A stretch of 64,000 bases of DNA from Streptomyces sp. SN-593 (GTDB lineage Bacteria; Actinomycetota; Actinomycetes; Streptomycetales; Streptomycetaceae), in the NCBI RefSeq assembly GCF_016756395.1, contig NZ_AP018365.1, forward strand, positions 7,939,501-8,003,500. The letters run 5' to 3'. Position numbers and translations under genes: made by a program. How positions within the stretch are numbered: the stretch's first letter is position 1; each line of letters begins with the position of its first letter. Below the pieces are notes generated by a model. It worked only from the letters and a program-made list of their open reading frames with translations. It was not told where the DNA came from and made no database searches. This document shows, piece by piece, positions 44,125 through 51,307 of this stretch.

Positions 44125-44874
44125 TCAGCGTTCGGCGAGGGTGCGTCGGATGCCCCGGCGGACGAAGGCGCGGGCCCGCAGGGCGCGGCGGACCCGCCGG
44201 AGGGGGCTGATCGGGGCGGGGTCGGCGTAGCGGCGGTCGCGGATGTCGCGGACCAGGTCCGCGGGGGCGCCGAGTTCGGTCAGCACGTCGAGGGCCTCGC
44301 CCTTGGTGATCAGGCGCCCGTCGCGCAACGTCACGGTGGCGCGGGCCAGCACCAAGGGCCCCAGGTCCACCCAGATGTCCCGCATCCACGGCACCGGGCT
44401 GCGCGTGGCCGGCAGCCAGAACCGGGCCAGGTCCTGCCGGATGAACTCCTCCAACTGCCCCTCGGCCAGCGGCGGCAGCAGCTCCGTGGCCGGCGCTCCG
44501 TACAGCGTCAGCCCGCCGTCGAGCAGTTCGCGCCGGGAGACCGGCGTCACCGGACGCTCCTGGAGCCGGTTGTGGGCCCAGGTGAAGTGGCTGCGCTCCG
44601 CGCCGTCCAGTGCGGCGCGCGCCATGTAGGTGCAGTGCAGTTTGGCCGCGGCCGGCTCCTCGGCCAGCATCCGCCGGTGCATGTCCCCCAGCAGGGCCCG
44701 CTGCTCGGGGCCGGGCGGTGCCTCGACGACCGTGATGAGGTCGAGGTCGCTGCGGCCGGCCTGGAAGTCGCCCATCGCGAGCGAGCCGTGCGCCCATACG
44801 GAGACGGTCGGCACGGCCTGCCGGACGTCGGCGACGAAGCGTTCGAGGAAGAGGTCCGTGGCAGTCCGCTCCAT
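44125..44874 (-). CDS. Nucleotidyltransferase-domain protein (aminoglycoside adenylyltransferase-like)
   Basis: 249 residues from ATG 44872-44874. The nucleotidyltransferase signature is visible as VWAHGSLAMGDFQAGRSDLD (GS followed by D-x-D). The C-terminal part (TWAHNRLQERPVTPVSRREL; DIRDRRYADP) resembles aminoglycoside-3''-adenylyltransferase-like proteins. The real substrate is uncertain; many actinobacterial members are uncharacterised. A basic tail (RRALRARAFVRRGIRR) ends the protein. Confidence 0.85.
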   Translation of the reverse strand: MERTATDLFLERFVADVRQAVPTVSVWAHGSLAMGDFQAGRSDLDLITVVEAPPGPEQRALLGDMHRRMLAEEPAAAKLHCTYMARAALDGAERSHFTWAHNRLQERPVTPVSRRELLDGGLTLYGAPATELLPPLAEGQLEEFIRQDLARFWLPATRSPVPWMRDIWVDLGPLVLARATVTLRDGRLITKGEALDVLTELGAPADLVRDIRDRRYADPAPISPLRRVRRALRARAFVRRGIRRTLAER

Positions 44875-45112
44875 GCCGGGCAGTGTCCCACGGCGCCGCC
44901 CGCCACGGCAGTGGGCGAACCATCCGCCCGGCCCCGCGCCGGCCCGACCCGCGCGCCGCTCGGGCGGCAACTCCCGTGCACCGGGGGCGACGTGGGACCG
45001 TCCTGTGCGCGTGTGCCCTTCGGGGCGAGCGGGGGTGGGACCTCGTGCGGCTCGACCGCACCGCGTGGAAACCCCGTTGTCGCAGGTGGGGTCGCGGTCT
45101 AGGGTCGCCCGC

Positions 45113-45475
45113 ATGTCTCTACGTCCTCGGATGCGCCAGGCCCTGCTGGAAGCGATGCGCGCGCGGGACCGTGCCGCGGTGAGCGCGCTGCGCTCGGCCC
45201 TCGCCGCGCTGGACAACGCCGAGGCCGCGCCCGTGGACGAGGCGGACCTGCGGGGCCTGGCCCTGGAGCAGGCACCGGTCGGCGCGGGCGCCACCGAGGT
45301 GGCCCGGCGCGAGCTGGACGAGGGCGAGGTCGCCGACGTGGTGCGGGCCGAGGCCGATGAACGACTGGCGGTCGCGGCGCGGCTGACCGCTCCCGCGCAT
45401 GCCGAACGGGCGGCGCGGCTGCGTGCGGAGGCCGCCGTGCTGCACCGCTTCCTCGACGGCCCCGCCGCCCCGTAG
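45113..45475 (+). CDS. GatB/YqeY-domain-like small protein
   Basis: 120 residues from ATG 45113. Helical, with the YqeY-style opening LRPRMRQALLEAMRARDRAA followed by SALRSALAALDNAEA. YqeY resembles the tRNA-binding tail domain of the GatB amidotransferase subunit, but a role for the free-standing protein is not established. Its stop codon is directly followed by the remains of an alpha/beta hydrolase gene, so the downstream neighbour was probably damaged by deletion. Confidence 0.85.
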   Translation: MSLRPRMRQALLEAMRARDRAAVSALRSALAALDNAEAAPVDEADLRGLALEQAPVGAGATEVARRELDEGEVADVVRAEADERLAVAARLTAPAHAERAARLRAEAAVLHRFLDGPAAP

Positions 45476-45480
45476 ACGGG

Positions 45481-45902
45481 CGGGGCCCCGGCGCCCGCGC
45501 CCGCGTTCGACGGGTTCGTGGCCGAGCAGGTGCCGGTGTTCCGGACCATGGACCTGTCCACGATGACCACGCCCGCGCTGGTGGTCGCCGGCGACCGGGA
45601 CGACTCGCGGCACTGGACGACCATGGGGCCGGACTGGCACGCCGACCCCTACCACCTGGCCCGGCTCCCAAGACCCTGCTCACCGTCTTCGGCGGGGAGC
45701 ACCTCCTCGGCGGGATCTCCGGCTACGACGCGAAGGAGACCACGGACGACGACCCGGCCAGGGTCGCCGCGATCGGCCGCCTCACTGCCGCCTCACCGCC
45801 GCCTACCTGCGCAGCCGGTTCGTCCCCGGCGACGACGCCTGGCGGCGGGCTCAGGACGAGTTGACCACCGGTCCCGACGCGGCCGGGCGCGTGGAGTCGA
45901 AG
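45481..45902 (+). pseudogene. Remnant of an alpha/beta hydrolase gene (C-terminal part only)
   Basis: Reading across frames recovers a typical hydrolase C-terminus: VAEQVPVFRTMDLSTMTTPA, LVVAGDRDDSRHWTTMGPDW, a shift near 45668, then LLTVFGGEHLLGGISGYDAK, a second shift near 45790-45800, then AAYLRSRFVPGDDAWRRAQD and TTGPDAAGRVESK. The nucleophile half is missing, and the usual stop after the final ESK is also lost (GAG GAA follows). At least two frameshifts and a 5' deletion make it non-functional. It abuts the YqeY-like stop codon. Confidence 0.75.
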
Positions 45903-46414
45903 GAGGAAGCGCGCTCCCGCCCGCCCGGCGGCGGCCGGAGGGCCGCGAGCAGGTGGCCGGCGGCTCCCGCCGCGGCGGGCAGGCACGGGCCGAGGTCGCC
46001 GGCGGCGAGCCGCGCGAGCGCCCCGCGGGCCTCGGGGCCCAGCGTCCCGGCGGGGCTCAGGGGGATGTGCACCGAGAACGGCGGAGCCGGGTGGACGGGG
46101 TCGCGGGAGATGCGGACCCAGACCGGGGACGGACCGGCGCTGATCCGGTCGGCGAGGCGGGCGGCGACCAGGGCGCTGGTGGCGCGGTCGACCGCGGGGG
46201 TGGCCCAGGCGGAGATGACCAGGGGCGCCCGGTCGACGGCGGAGATCGCCTCGCGGTAGGGGTCGCCGGTGGGAGCCGGCACCGTGGCGGCGGCGACCCG
46301 CAGGCCCGCCGCGCGCAGGATGTCGGCGATCGGCAGCGCCGTGCCCGGGTCGGTGAGCACCGCGGCGTCGCACCGCGCGACGTGGAACGTCGGTTCTGGC
46401 CTGGGAGCGGTCAC
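45851..46414 (-). CDS. Hypothetical protein, coupled to a small upstream ORF
   Basis: 187 residues from GTG 46412-46414. An alternating hydrophobic pattern (AAVLTDPGTALPIADILRAA; DRAPLVISAWATPAVDRATS) suggests a small alpha/beta fold. I do not recognise a family. The start codon overlaps the stop of a 63-codon ORF (GTGA), and the 3' end overlaps the decayed hydrolase on the opposite strand. Divergent from an XRE regulator, which may control it. Confidence 0.6.
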   Translation of the reverse strand: MTAPRPEPTFHVARCDAAVLTDPGTALPIADILRAAGLRVAAATVPAPTGDPYREAISAVDRAPLVISAWATPAVDRATSALVAARLADRISAGPSPVWVRISRDPVHPAPPFSVHIPLSPAGTLGPEARGALARLAAGDLGPCLPAAAGAAGHLLAALRPPPGGRERASSFDSTRPAASGPVVNSS

Positions 46415-46602
46415 GGGGCGATCCCCTCTACCGGAGCGGAGCCGGTGGTCGGTGCCGAGGCGTCGCGGCCGGGCCGGCGGTACCCGCCGGGAGCCGCGAG
46501 GAGGGCCGCCGGTCGCGTCCGGGCGGCGCCGGCCGGTGGCCGCCGTCCGCCCTCGTCCGCGTGGGGGCCCGCCGTGGTGTGCCGCGGCGGAACGTCGTGC
46601 AT
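46411..46602 (-). CDS. Possible small protein upstream of the hypothetical gene
   Basis: 63 codons from ATG 46600-46602, rich in Pro, Arg and Ala (MHDVPPRHTTAGPHADEGGR). Its TGA overlaps the next GTG (GTGA), which favours translational coupling. Composition is close to that of random high-GC frames, so it may be only a translated leader. Confidence 0.35.
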   Translation of the reverse strand: MHDVPPRHTTAGPHADEGGRRPPAGAARTRPAALLAAPGGYRRPGRDASAPTTGSAPVEGIAP

Positions 46603-46640
46603 GTCTCCAGGGGATCGCGTCCGCCCGGTGGCCGGAAGGG

Positions 46641-46704
46641 TCAGCCGCGGACCCGGGTCGGCCGCGGACCCGGGTCCACCGCCGACCCGGGTCCGCGCCG
46701 GACC
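46641..46704. repeat. Tandem GGACCCGGGTC repeats in a divergent promoter region
   Basis: Three to four degenerate 17-base units (GCCGCGGACCCGGGTCG and variants) each hold the palindrome GACCCGGGTC. They lie between the divergent hypothetical genes and the XRE regulator, a likely place for autoregulatory binding. Confidence 0.55.
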
Positions 46705-46796
46705 CGCTCGGAATGCTCACCGGGCGCCGGCGGCCGAAGCCGCCTAGTCTGGCGGTGGGGCGCAGTGCGGGTCTCCTGGTGTCTGGGGGCGAGCGG

Positions 46797-47627
46797 ATGG
46801 CGGAGTCGGCCTCGGGGCTGGGTACGGACCTGCTGCCGTCCTGGCGGGCGCGGATCAGGCCGCGGGAGCTGCCCGAGGCGGCATGGCTGGAGCCGCTGCC
46901 GGAAGAGCTCACCGTGGCTCTCATGGCTCGGCTGCTGCATGTGGACGAGCGCCACTACCGCCGGATCGAGAAGGGCACCGCCCACGGTGTGAGCGTGACG
47001 CTGATCACGGCCATCGCCCAGTTGCTCCGGCTGGCTCCCGACGAGACGGAGATGCTGTACCTGTGGTGCGGGAAGCCGCCGCCCCAGGCGCCCCCCGCCG
47101 ACACCGGTGAGGTGCCGCGGGACCTGGTGGAGGTGCTGGAGCGCGAGGAGCACGGCGCCTACTGGTGCTCGGCCGGGTACCGGATGATGGCCGCCAACCG
47201 CCGGGCACTGGCCAACTGGCCGTGGATGGAGCCGGGCGTCAACATCATGGTCTCGCTGCTGCGGGGGCCGGGCCGCGCCCAGTGCGTGGACTGGGAGACG
47301 CGCTGGGCGCCCCTGCTGCTCGCGCAGTTGCGGCGCGAGCTGATCCAGGCGCCGGGCGACGGGGAGCTGTGGCAGCTCGTCGACCGCCTGGTGGCCGACG
47401 ATCCGCTGGTGGACCGCATCTGGCGGGCCACCGCCGAGAGCCAGCCGCCCGCCTACGGCACCACGCGCCCGATGCTCATGCCGCCGTGGCGGCCGTACAC
47501 CGGCGGCCCGGTGGAGATCACGGTCACGGCACTGGTGCCGGTCAGCAGGCCGGACCTGCGGCTGGTGGTGGGCGTCCCGGCGCCGGACGTCGCGCCCCAG
47601 TTGCCCGAACTGCCCGAGCTGCCGTAG
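46797..47627 (+). CDS. XRE-type regulator with MmyB-like domain (second copy in window)
   Basis: 276 residues from ATG 46797. A helix-turn-helix (VALMARLLHVDERHYRRIEK; VSVTLITAIAQLLRLAPDET) is followed by an MmyB-like ligand domain (GYRMMAANRRALANWPWMEP; WRATAESQPPAYGTTRPMLM). It is only loosely similar to the regulator at 5017-5850. Divergent from two hypothetical ORFs and followed by a strong terminator, so it is probably monocistronic. It also lies upstream of a type III polyketide synthase gene but is insulated from it. Confidence 0.88.
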   Translation: MAESASGLGTDLLPSWRARIRPRELPEAAWLEPLPEELTVALMARLLHVDERHYRRIEKGTAHGVSVTLITAIAQLLRLAPDETEMLYLWCGKPPPQAPPADTGEVPRDLVEVLEREEHGAYWCSAGYRMMAANRRALANWPWMEPGVNIMVSLLRGPGRAQCVDWETRWAPLLLAQLRRELIQAPGDGELWQLVDRLVADDPLVDRIWRATAESQPPAYGTTRPMLMPPWRPYTGGPVEITVTALVPVSRPDLRLVVGVPAPDVAPQLPELPELP

Positions 47628-47636
47628 GGGTCGGAA

Positions 47637-47670
47637 GGGCCGGCCCGGCCGCATGCCGCCGGGCCGGCCC
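47637..47670 (+). terminator. Terminator hairpin after the XRE gene
   Basis: Perfect 13-base stem (47637-47649 with 47658-47670) and an 8-base loop, 9 bases after the stop codon. Confidence 0.82.
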
Positions 47671-47955
47671 CGCCGGTTCCCGACGGACCCCCTCCACCCC
47701 CCACCCGGATCGCCGGGAAGAGGGGCGGATCCCTCCGCGGCTCGGTGTCGCTCGCGCCCGCGCTCCCTCCGGGCCGCACCCCGAGTGCGGTTCACCACAT
47801 TCCGAGGCGTCAATCCCGCGCTGAAATGGGTGAACCCGGGTGTGGCGGCCATCACTGCGGCATGCTGGTCACCGGTGGCCAAGGGTCGTGCACGATGGAG
47901 CAATTCGTGCCTTCGGGTCCATATCGGACCAATCGACCTGAGAGTAGGGGACGGC
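47671..47955 (+). promoter_or_regulatory. Upstream region of the type III PKS gene
   Basis: Contains the inverted pair GGTTCACC (47789-47796) and GGTGAACC (47829-47836), 32 bases apart, and an AT-richer stretch (CCATATCGGACCAATCGACC) just before the start. This may be a regulator site with its promoter downstream. No gene is supported. Confidence 0.4.
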
Positions 47956-49137
47956 ATGCGGATAGCTGTGGGCAAGCCGGTGGTGGTGCGGGCGCCGCAC
48001 GAGGTGTCGACGGACGCGATAGAGGCGGACTGGCTTGCGCGTTGGCCGCCGGAGACCCGTCTGCCGGAGCAGCGGCGCCGGTTGGCGGGCGCGTTGCGGA
48101 TGGTGCGCTCCACGACGGTGGCCAACCGGCCGTGGGTGGCGCCGCTGGAGGTCGTCGGGGACGGCGCCCGCGACGCGCGCGAGGTGTACGAGGCGGCCTT
48201 CGCCGCGGTGGTGGACATGGCGGCGGAAGCCGCGCACGGCGCCCTCGCGGCGGCGGGGCTGGCGCCGGAGGACGTCGACTGCGTGGTGACGACCCACACC
48301 ACCAGTTGGACGATCCCGCAGTTGGACGTGGCCCTCGTCAACCGGCTGGGCCTGCGGCGGGACGTGGCGCGGGTGCCGGCCGCCACGCTGGCCTGCGCCG
48401 GGGGCGCGCACGCGCTGGTCCAGGCGACGCGCTACCTCGCTGGGCGGCCCGAGGGCGTGGTCCTGGTCGTCGCGGGCGAGGCGCTGTCGATCCTGCACAT
48501 GCCCTGGCGCGAGCCGACCCGGACCGGTGTGCTGTACGGGGCGCTGTTCGGGGACTCCGCGGGCGCGGCGGTGGTGGCCGGCGCCGGGCGCAGGCAGGAG
48601 GACTCCGCGCGGCGGCTGGTCGCGGCCGGCGGCGGGCTGGTCGCGGACGTCGAGACGTGGGAGTGGTTGCAGCACGGCGAGAGCCCGTACTGGGGCGAGT
48701 TGCACCCGGGCGGGGTGCCCGGCGCGGGGCGCATCACCTTCGAGTCCAACCGGGACGCCACCAAGGGCGCCCGCGAGACCATGCCGCACCTGGTGAAGTG
48801 GCTGAACGGCCGGCAGGTGGACTGGGCGGTGGTGCATCCCGGCGGGCCGGGCATCATCGCGGACACCGTCGACGCGCTGGGCCTGCCGCCGGAGGCGGGC
48901 CGGCACTCCGCCGACTCCCTGCGCGGCGGCAACCTCGGCGGGGTCGCCGTCCTCGACGTCCTGCGCCGCACGCTCGACGAGGGCCCGGCCCGGGGCCCGG
49001 GCCTGCTGGTGGCCTACGGTCCCGGCTTCACCGCCGACGCGCTCTTCCTCGACGTCCCGGAGGCCGACGTCCCGGAGGCCGACGTCCCGGGCGCCGACGT
49101 CACCGGCACCACCGTCCCGGGCGCCGCCACTCCGTAA
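47956..49137 (+). CDS. Type III polyketide synthase (chalcone synthase-like)
   Basis: 393 residues from ATG 47956 (GGGGA upstream). The catalytic triad is readable: Cys147 in AATLACAGGAHAL, His294 in WAVVHPGGPGIIAD, and Asn326 in LRGGNLGGVAVLD (plant enzymes have GNMSS there). The thiolase-fold middle block GALFGDSAGAAVV is present. Such enzymes extend acyl-CoA starters with malonyl-CoA to make pyrones, resorcinols or tetrahydroxynaphthalene. No methyltransferase, P450 or oxidase flanks it, so the product cannot be inferred. The C-terminus ends in a short repetitive tail (DVPEADVPEADVPGADV) encoded by a 15-base DNA repeat near 49051-49105. Confidence 0.88.
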   Translation: MRIAVGKPVVVRAPHEVSTDAIEADWLARWPPETRLPEQRRRLAGALRMVRSTTVANRPWVAPLEVVGDGARDAREVYEAAFAAVVDMAAEAAHGALAAAGLAPEDVDCVVTTHTTSWTIPQLDVALVNRLGLRRDVARVPAATLACAGGAHALVQATRYLAGRPEGVVLVVAGEALSILHMPWREPTRTGVLYGALFGDSAGAAVVAGAGRRQEDSARRLVAAGGGLVADVETWEWLQHGESPYWGELHPGGVPGAGRITFESNRDATKGARETMPHLVKWLNGRQVDWAVVHPGGPGIIADTVDALGLPPEAGRHSADSLRGGNLGGVAVLDVLRRTLDEGPARGPGLLVAYGPGFTADALFLDVPEADVPEADVPGADVTGTTVPGAATP

Positions 49138-49312
49138 CCGCCGCCGAGCCCGCCCCGGCGGCGGGACGGGAGGAGCCGGTGCCCCCGTGCCGGCGGGTCG
49201 GATGCGGTGCCCCGGCCCGCCGCACGGGGGTGGACGGCCCGCAGCCCGAGGCGCGTTGCCGGGCCGACCGGCGCCGCTCCACCGTGGGCGGGTGCGACCG
49301 GGCCCGCAACCG

Positions 49313-49356
49313 CGCGCGGTACGGCACTCCGCCGGGGCGGGGCGCCGTACCGCGCG
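49313..49356. terminator. Terminator hairpin between type III PKS and DoxX genes
   Basis: Perfect 13-base arms (49313-49325 with 49344-49356) and an 18-base loop, between convergent genes. Confidence 0.7.
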
Positions 49357-49372
49357 GGCCGCACCGCGGGGT

Positions 49373-49987
49373 TCACAGCAGCCAGCGGTGGCGCCGCACG
49401 ATCGGCAGGGCGGCCCACACGCGGCCCAGGCCCCAGGTGGTGCCGGCGGCCGCGTAGGCGGACAGGACCATCACCAGGGCGTAGACGACGTGGTAGTCCA
49501 CGAACGGGTTGGACGACCCGCTCGGGGCTCCGGTGGACAGGTGCTGGGCGGGCGGCCACTCGGCCGCCCACATCAGCGCCATCAGCACGGTGCCGGCCAC
49601 GGCCGTCATGCGCAGGGCGACGCCGCCGGTGAGGGCGGCGCCGATGCCGAGCAGGGCGAGCATGAACAGCCAGTCGGTCCAGCCCTGCCCGGCGATGTGG
49701 TGGAAGAACGACTGGAGCGGGCCGGCGGACACGCCGGACAGGAAGCCCTTGGTGGGGGAGCCGCCGTCGACCCAGCCGCGGCCGGAGGCGGTGGCGTAGT
49801 GCCAGCCGAAGAGCTTGTCGAGGAAGGCCCATAGGAAGACGAGGCCGGTGGCGATCCGCACGGCGGCCAGCGACCTGCGGGCCGCGCCCGCGCCGGCAGC
49901 CGTGTCGCCCGCGTGGACGGCCACCGCCGACCTCCGGGTCGGCAGGCGGAATCCGGTGCGCTGCCGGGGGTGCTCGTGGACGGCCAT
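49373..49987 (-). CDS. DoxX-like membrane protein
   Basis: 204 residues with four hydrophobic helices: RIATGLVFLWAFLDKLFGWH, WLFMLALLGIGAALTGGVAL, GTVLMALMWAAEWPPAQ and VVYALVMVLSAYAAAGTTWG. The DoxX/thiosulfate-quinone reductase fold is common in Actinobacteria, with roles ranging from quinone reduction to redox homeostasis; the exact one is unknown. A basic N-terminal region (RLPTRRS) is cytoplasmic. It neighbours a universal stress protein gene on the same strand, suggesting a stress context. Confidence 0.88.
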   Translation of the reverse strand: MAVHEHPRQRTGFRLPTRRSAVAVHAGDTAAGAGAARRSLAAVRIATGLVFLWAFLDKLFGWHYATASGRGWVDGGSPTKGFLSGVSAGPLQSFFHHIAGQGWTDWLFMLALLGIGAALTGGVALRMTAVAGTVLMALMWAAEWPPAQHLSTGAPSGSSNPFVDYHVVYALVMVLSAYAAAGTTWGLGRVWAALPIVRRHRWLL

Positions 49988-50042
49988 GATGACTCCCTGA
50001 TCGATGGCGGGGGTGCTCGGTACGCCCTCACTGTCCTGCGCG

Positions 50043-50900
50043 TCACGACCGGGCCGCAGGGGGCCCAGGGCCCCGCCGCGGGGGCCGAACGGCCCTGCCC
50101 GCGAGGTCGGTCGGGCCCGGCGCGCTGTCCCGCCCCGGCCCGCGGCGCCGGCCCGGGCCGTCGTCCGGCCCGGTCCCGTTCCGGGGCGGCGGCACGACCG
50201 CCACCGGGCAGCGCGCGTGCCGCAGCAGCAGGTCGGCGACCGGGCCGGGCGGCGGGCTCGTCCAGCGGGCGTGCCGGCGGGCGCCGACGACTATCAGGCC
50301 CGCGCCCTCGGTTGCCTTCGCCAACTCGCCGCGCGGCAGGCATCGAGGCGCGGCGGTGCCCGTGCCGGTGCGGCGCCGGTAGGTCCACGGGTGCAGGACA
50401 GCCACCGTGGTGCCGCGCAACTCCGCCTCCTGGAAGGCGAACAGGGCGGCGTCCGCGTCGGCGTCGTCCTCCACCGCGAGCAGCACCCGGCCGGTACGGC
50501 GGTCGCGGACGCGAGGGCGCGGCTGCATCCCGCGCACCACGACCAGCGGTGCGGCGGCGCGGGCCGCCACCCGCCGGGCCACCGAGTGCGCCAGCAGCCC
50601 GGCGCCGCCGCCCACCGCGCGGGCGCCCACGACCGTGAGCTGCGCGTGGCGGCCCAGCCGGACGAGGACGTCGGCCGGGTCGCCCGTGGCGGACGACGCG
50701 GTCACGGTCAGACCGGGGCGGAGCCGGGCGGCGTGCGCGACCGCGGCGCGCAGCACCGGCCCGGCCTCGGCCGGATCGGCCGCGCAGGCCAGCAGTTCGA
50801 GGCGGGCACCGCGCAGCCGCGCCTCGGCGGCGGCGGTCTCCAGGGCGAGGAAGGACGTCACGGATCCGTCGATCCCCACGAGGACGCGTGGTGGGCTCAT
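50043..50900 (-). CDS. Tandem universal stress protein
   Basis: 285 residues from ATG 50898-50900. The first USP domain (VLVGIDGSVTSFLALETAAA; LTVVGARAVGGGAGLLAHSV) has an ATP-loop-like GxRxxGGxxGLL arrangement. The second (RVLLAVEDDADADAALFAFQ; LIVVGARRHARW) is more divergent and lacks a full G-2x-G-9x-G(S/T) loop. A Pro/Arg/Gly-rich tail of about 40 residues follows. A cytosolic stress or dormancy protein, 55 bases upstream of the DoxX-like gene and in the same direction. Confidence 0.88.
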   Translation of the reverse strand: MSPPRVLVGIDGSVTSFLALETAAAEARLRGARLELLACAADPAEAGPVLRAAVAHAARLRPGLTVTASSATGDPADVLVRLGRHAQLTVVGARAVGGGAGLLAHSVARRVAARAAAPLVVVRGMQPRPRVRDRRTGRVLLAVEDDADADAALFAFQEAELRGTTVAVLHPWTYRRRTGTGTAAPRCLPRGELAKATEGAGLIVVGARRHARWTSPPPGPVADLLLRHARCPVAVVPPPRNGTGPDDGPGRRRGPGRDSAPGPTDLAGRAVRPPRRGPGPPAARS

Positions 50901-51307
50901 GGCCGCTCCTTCTGGTCGCGGTGCGGGAAGCGCGCGGGTGTCGCCGGCGGGTGTCGCCGGCCACGATCCTCGGCCGCGCCGCCGCGGGCGGGCAGGGCCG
51001 TTCGCGGCGTTCCGGCCGATCGATCCGCCCTCTTCGAGGGGCCGTTCGGCCCTGGTGCGGGCAGGCACCGGCCGCGCACCGACCGGGCGGGTGGGGCGTC
51101 GCGGTCCGGCGGGGTGCGCGGGTGAAGGGCGCGCCCGGGGCGCGGGTCCGCGGCAGGGCCGGGGCCGGCCGCCTGTCACAGGACGACCGCGGCGACCGCG
51201 GCGGCGGGGCGCGCGGAAAGGGCGGCTGTCGTGATATCTCCTCACCAATGGTGGAAAATGCACGTGTTGCCCAGACCGGAGTGGGCGGCGACGACGAGAG
51301 GACGCGG
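50901..51307. promoter_or_regulatory. Divergent region between USP and PAS-SpoIIE genes
   Basis: A 407-base gap. A 13-base unit GCGGGTGTCGCCG occurs twice in tandem at 50934-50959. CTCACCAATGGTGGA at 51241-51255 resembles the motifs at 8996-9010 and 56982-56996. A GATATCTCCTCACC stretch near 51233 is AT-richer and may be part of a promoter. The in-frame ATG at 51248 has no ribosome-binding site. Confidence 0.4.
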
